Shown in pieces: positions 60,326 to 64,000 of a stretch of DNA of 64,000 nt. Source of the DNA: Denitratimonas yunnanensis (SeqCode) (GTDB lineage: Bacteria > Pseudomonadota > Gammaproteobacteria > Xanthomonadales > Xanthomonadaceae); the NCBI GenBank assembly GCA_026410415.1, contig JAPMLR010000010.1:26751-90750 (forward strand). Reading direction: 5' to 3'. A program made the position numbers and the translations under genes. The notes under the pieces are model-generated. The model was not told the origin of the DNA. It worked only from the letters and a program-made list of their open reading frames with translations, and searched no databases. How positions within the stretch are numbered: the first letter of the stretch is position 1; every line of letters starts with the position of its first letter.

Positions 60326-61291
60326 ATGTACGGGCTCATCCGCACCGCCCGCCGCTTGCGCGAGATCGGCCTGATCGGCATTGGCGAGCGCAATGCCAAC
60401 TATGTGCTGCGCTATAACCAGCGCAAGTTCTACCCGCGTGTGGACGACAAGCTCATCACCAAGCGTTTGGCCCTGGAGGCCGGCTTGCCGGTGCCGGAAC
60501 TGTATGCGGTGGTGCGCGAGGAACACGAAATCGTTGATCTGCACGAGAAACTGGCGCCGTACGATCAGTTCGTGATGAAGCCGGCGCATGGCTCGGGGGG
60601 CGACGGCATTCTGGTCATCAGTGGCCGGCGCGGAGAAAAATACCGCCGTTCCAACGGCCAGCTCATGTCGCGCGGCGAGTTCGAGCATCATCTCTCCAAC
60701 GCGCTCTCGGGCCTGTTCTCGCTGGGAGGGCAGCCTGACCATCTGCTGATCGAGTACTGCGTGCAGTTTGATCCGATCTTCGACCAGGTCAGCTTCCGTG
60801 GCGTTCCCGATGTCCGCATCATCGTGTTCCAGGGCTATCCGGTGATGGCGATGATTCGTCTGCCTACGCGCATGTCCGACGGCAAGGCCAACCTGCACCA
60901 GGGCGCCATCGGCGTGGGGATCGACATTCCTACCGGTATGACACGGCGAGGCGTTTGGGGTACCGAAATCATTCGCGAGCACCCCGATACCGAACACAGC
61001 ATCGTCGGCCTTGCGATCCCGCGCTGGGATGATCTGATGCTGATGGCCGCGCGGTGTTACGAGCTGTCGGGCCTGGGGTATGTCGGCGTCGATTTCGTCC
61101 TGGATCGCAATCTTGGCCCGCTGATCCTGGAACTGAATGCCCGTCCGGGGCTGGCGATCCAGATCGCCAATGGCAACGGCCTGGGGCACCGTCTGGCCAA
61201 GATCGAGGCATTGGCCGATAACGGTGGCCTTTCGCACGACCCGGCGGAGCGGGCGGAATTCGCCCGGAGGAATTTCCCCACCCTGGGGTGA
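60326..61291 (+). CDS. Alpha-L-glutamate ligase-like (RimK-related) ATP-grasp protein
   Basis: The 321-residue ATP-grasp protein has NQRKFYPRVDDKLITKRLALEAGLPVPELY at the N-terminal subdomain, FVMKPAHGSGGDGILVI as the ATP-binding loop and GLGYVGVDFVLDRNLGPLILELNARPGLAIQIANGNGL as the Mg/ATP catalytic block (E and N ligands). It is likely to add an amino acid or peptide to an acceptor. Its stop-start spacing (5 bases) to the UUP1-type gene shows coupling. Confidence 0.9.
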   Translation: MYGLIRTARRLREIGLIGIGERNANYVLRYNQRKFYPRVDDKLITKRLALEAGLPVPELYAVVREEHEIVDLHEKLAPYDQFVMKPAHGSGGDGILVISGRRGEKYRRSNGQLMSRGEFEHHLSNALSGLFSLGGQPDHLLIEYCVQFDPIFDQVSFRGVPDVRIIVFQGYPVMAMIRLPTRMSDGKANLHQGAIGVGIDIPTGMTRRGVWGTEIIREHPDTEHSIVGLAIPRWDDLMLMAARCYELSGLGYVGVDFVLDRNLGPLILELNARPGLAIQIANGNGLGHRLAKIEALADNGGLSHDPAERAEFARRNFPTLG

Positions 61292-61364
61292 CCGGCAGGC
61301 GTCCTTGCCGGAACGTGGCTGCCGTATGATCGCGGCATTGCCAATGTTCTGAAGGGAGAGTGCC

Positions 61365-62171
61365 ATGCGTATGCGGATCGTCTTGACCGGGATCGTGTTG
61401 GGCTTGCTGGTTGCCTGCACCACCTCGCCCACTGGCCGGCGCCAGTTGATCGTCGTCTCCGATACCGAGGTCAACACCATGGGCTTGGCCGCCTTCGAGC
61501 AGATGAAGGCGAACGACAAGCTCTCGACCGATGCGACCAAGCGCAACGCGGTCAACTGCATCGTCAAGGATCTGGTGGCCCAGCTACCATCGCAATGGCA
61601 GGGCTATGACTGGGAAGCACAGGTGTTTGCCATCGATTCGGCCAATGCATTCGCGTTGCCCGGTGGCAAGGTCGGTGTCAACACCGGGTTGTTCAAGGTT
61701 GCAACCAATCAGGACCAGCTGGCTGCAGTCATTGGCCACGAAATCGGCCATGTGATCGCGCGTCATTCCAATGAGCGCCTGTCGCAGAGCGTGCTGGCTG
61801 AAGCCGGTACCAGTCTGGTCGGCGCCTATGTCGGGCGCAACGCGTCACCCGATCAAGTCAAACAGGTCGTCGCGCTGCTTGGCGCCGGTACCCAGGTTGG
61901 TGTACTGCTTCCATATTCGCGCCTGCACGAAAGCGAGGCCGATCGGATCGGACAGGAGCTGATGGCCAAGGCGGGTTTCGATCCGCGTGAAGCTGCGGCC
62001 CTGTGGGAGGGCATGATTCGCGCCAGCAGTGGCAGCGCCACGCCGCCGCGCCTGCTTTCCACCCATCCCGACCCCATCCAGCGCGCCCGGGTATTGGCCG
62101 AAAACGCGCCGAACCTGATGCCTGTTTACCAAGCCGCTCGCGCGGCCGGGCGCACGCCGCGGTGCAGTTGA
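61365..62171 (+). CDS. M48 family metallopeptidase lipoprotein (LoiP/YggG-like)
   Basis: The lipoprotein signal ends LLVAC (C18), and the mature part has 250 residues. The zinc motif HEIGH is at residues 125-129 and the third ligand E191 lies in RLHESEADRIG. It is probably anchored in the envelope, where LoiP-type proteases cleave misfolded outer-membrane proteins. AAGGGAGAG precedes ATG 61365. Confidence 0.93.
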   Translation: MRMRIVLTGIVLGLLVACTTSPTGRRQLIVVSDTEVNTMGLAAFEQMKANDKLSTDATKRNAVNCIVKDLVAQLPSQWQGYDWEAQVFAIDSANAFALPGGKVGVNTGLFKVATNQDQLAAVIGHEIGHVIARHSNERLSQSVLAEAGTSLVGAYVGRNASPDQVKQVVALLGAGTQVGVLLPYSRLHESEADRIGQELMAKAGFDPREAAALWEGMIRASSGSATPPRLLSTHPDPIQRARVLAENAPNLMPVYQAARAAGRTPRCS

Positions 62172-62296
62172 GCACCGATGCAATTGCGCGGTGTATTACG
62201 GTTGAGAACGACACCCCGTTGCCATTAGGCTTGCCCGCTCGCCTCGAGGTTGCGGTCGTTCGCGTACCGCCCTCGCCCTGACTGGACGACACCGCC

Positions 62297-63568
62297 ATGA
62301 ATGTCAATACCCTCATCAAAGCGACGCTCCTCTTCCTCGCGTTCGGCCTGTTTCTGGCGGAGCCGGCGGATGCACAGCGCAACCGTCGCGGCTCCGAAGC
62401 ACCGAAGAAGGAAGAGCTGTTCCCGAATGCCACGCGCACCGAGCCGAAGATCAAGGCTTCGCCGCGCGTGCAGAAAGATCTGCAGAAGCTGCTTCAGGCC
62501 TACGACGAAGAAAAATTCGATGACGTGATCAATCTGGGTGAAGCGCTCGTTGCCCACAAGAACGCGGGCAACTACGAGCGCTCGATGGCCTATCAGTTGA
62601 TCGGCATCGCCAAGGTGGAAAAGGACGACTATCCCGGTGCCATCGCGGCCTATCAGAAAGCCATTGAATCCGATGGACTGGACAACAACGGCCACTACCA
62701 GATGCTGCTGCAGGTGGGCAACCTCCAGTATCAGGATGACCAGTTCGAGCAGGCCAGCAGCACGCTCAACCGTTTCCTGCAGGAAACCGGAAAGGAAGAT
62801 CCGCAGGTCCTCTCGCTCCAGGGCGGGGTGCTCTACCAGCTCGAGCGCTATGACGAGGCGGCCGGATTCCTCAAGCGTGCCATCGCCGCGAGCGAGAAGC
62901 CGAGTGACAACCTCAGCCAGATGTTGCTGGCGATCTACATCAACCAGGAAAAGTTCGACGAGGCCACGGCGCTCGGCGAATCGCTGCTGGCGGCCAAACC
63001 CGACGACGCCCGCCTGATCTTCAACCTCGCCACCATGTACGCGCAGGCTGACCAGCTTGATCGCGCCACATCGACGCTTGAGGGCGCACGCACGCGCGGC
63101 TTGCTGGATGAGCGCGGTTACCGCCAGCTCTATGCGCTGTACCTGAACATGGAGAACAAGGAAGCACAGGCCATTGCCGTGATCGAGGATGGTCTGGCCA
63201 AGGAAGTTCTCAAGCCCAACGCGGAGATCTATACCGCGCTGGGGCAGGCTTACTACTTCTCCGACAAGCCGGCCGAATCGATCGAGGCCTATCGCAAGTC
63301 GCTGCCGTTTGCTCAGAGTGGCGAGAACGCCCTCAACCTTGCCCGCATCCTGAGCAACGAAGAGAAGTTCGCCGAATCCAAGAAGTACGCGCAGGAGGCG
63401 CTTGCCAAGGGGCTGAGCCGCCCGGGTGATGCCTGGATCGTCATCGGTCGCGCCGAGCACGGCATGAACAATCGCGCTGGCCTGATCGCCGCCTATCGCG
63501 AGGCAGCCAAGTTTCCCGAGACCAAGCAGACCGCTGAAGAGTGGCTGAAGAAGAACGCATCGCGTTAA
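62297..63568 (+). CDS. Secreted TPR-repeat protein (423 aa)
   Basis: A signal peptide (MNVNTLIKATLLFLAFGLFLAEPADAQ) precedes a basic linker and about eight to ten TPR units, such as AYQLIGIAKVEKDDYPGAIAAYQKAIESD, VLSLQGGVLYQLERYDEAAGFLKRAIA and IYTALGQAYYFSDKPAESIEAYRKSL. It is periplasmic. In Xanthomonas-type genomes a TPR protein stands beside tonB, and its position just before tonB suggests a role in energised transport or envelope assembly. That is inference. Confidence 0.88.
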   Translation: MNVNTLIKATLLFLAFGLFLAEPADAQRNRRGSEAPKKEELFPNATRTEPKIKASPRVQKDLQKLLQAYDEEKFDDVINLGEALVAHKNAGNYERSMAYQLIGIAKVEKDDYPGAIAAYQKAIESDGLDNNGHYQMLLQVGNLQYQDDQFEQASSTLNRFLQETGKEDPQVLSLQGGVLYQLERYDEAAGFLKRAIAASEKPSDNLSQMLLAIYINQEKFDEATALGESLLAAKPDDARLIFNLATMYAQADQLDRATSTLEGARTRGLLDERGYRQLYALYLNMENKEAQAIAVIEDGLAKEVLKPNAEIYTALGQAYYFSDKPAESIEAYRKSLPFAQSGENALNLARILSNEEKFAESKKYAQEALAKGLSRPGDAWIVIGRAEHGMNNRAGLIAAYREAAKFPETKQTAEEWLKKNASR

Positions 63569-63693
63569 CCGTAGGCACAGCCGCCTCCTTGGTATAAGCT
63601 ACGCAGCCCTTCCCGTCATCAAGCCATTCAGGTTGCACCGCAATGGCTTAGCTCTGACGGAACGAATAGATACCCGAACGTTTCCAGCATCGC

Positions 63694-64000
63694 ATGACGC
63701 AATACGACACCACCATTGATACCGAAGACGACGGCTCCGCCAAGTTCAGTTGGGCGCGCGTGGCCGGCTTCTCGTTCGCGATCGCGTTGCATGTATCGGC
63801 GTTCATGCTGATGCTGACTCCGGCCGCACCGCCGGAAGCTGCGGAAGAGTTGCCCGAGACGGTCGAAGTGACCTTCATCGAGCCGCCGCCGCCACCACCA
63901 CCACCGCCGCCGCCGCCTCCCGAACCCCCCAAGCGTCCACCGCCGAAGGTCATCGAGCGGGCCACGCCGCCGCCGCCGGCGCCACCCGCCGCGCCGCCGG
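63694..64000 (+). CDS. tonB: TonB energy-transducer protein, 3' end cut by window edge
   Basis: ATG 63694 begins MTQYDTTIDTEDDGSAKFSWARVAGFSFAIALHVSAFMLML, a cytosolic tail and one transmembrane helix. The periplasmic part starts with EELPETVEVTFIEPP and a run of 13 prolines (residues 64-76), typical of TonB. The C-terminal domain lies outside the window. exbB and exbD are expected next, from the order I recall in Xanthomonas. Confidence 0.88.
   Translation, partial: MTQYDTTIDTEDDGSAKFSWARVAGFSFAIALHVSAFMLMLTPAAPPEAAEELPETVEVTFIEPPPPPPPPPPPPPEPPKRPPPKVIERATPPPPAPPAAPP

Overview
The window is about 64 kb of GC-rich bacterial DNA around a chromosomal replication origin. Gene content and order point to a gammaproteobacterium of the Xanthomonadales (Lysobacterales). 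The order rpmH, dnaA, dnaN, recF, gyrB, a few membrane and TPR genes, then tonB is the order I recall near Xanthomonas origins. A rich set of secreted peptidases and outer-membrane proteins also fits. The assignment is inferred from synteny and protein resemblance, not from a search.

Left arm (1-24 kb): the 3' part of putA, an FMN reductase, a secreted DPP-IV with queD, a phasin, rpmB-rpmG, glyQ-glyS, an orphan GspE-like ATPase with a small membrane protein, a PagL-like lipid A deacylase, a DUF481 outer-membrane protein, DUF2333 and DUF349 proteins, and a VanX/beta-lactamase-like fusion that is divergent from a two-gene ABC transporter.

Middle (24-48 kb): uppP; a PEBP protein with a coupled small membrane protein; a long minus-strand envelope/lipid group (large trypsin-like protease, sixA-type phosphatase, yceI, lipoprotein phospholipase D, DUF1232 protein, hotdog thioesterase, plsC, yheT); a Ycf46-type AAA ATPase with tatD; a truncated relic of an MmeI-type methyltransferase; a YadG-YadH exporter; a flavodoxin/ferredoxin reductase; a tripeptidyl-aminopeptidase-like protein coupled to a NatA-NatB exporter; and a lipoprotein carrying a TonB C-terminal domain.

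Origin region (48-64 kb): mnmE, yidC, rnpA and rpmH run leftward; dnaA, dnaN, recF and gyrB run rightward. The dnaA-dnaN gap carries DnaA boxes and an AT-rich stretch (oriC). recF contains two parS-type palindromes. Past gyrB come an inactive-transglutaminase/7TM protein, its usual ATP-grasp partner, an M48 lipoprotein protease, a secreted TPR protein and the start of tonB, cut by the window edge.

Many neighbouring genes overlap by the four bases ATGA, so operons are compact. The longest stretch without a gene is 283 bases (7889-8171). I saw no tRNA, rRNA, CRISPR, insertion sequence or prophage. Most very long open frames antisense to real genes are shadows caused by the high GC content.
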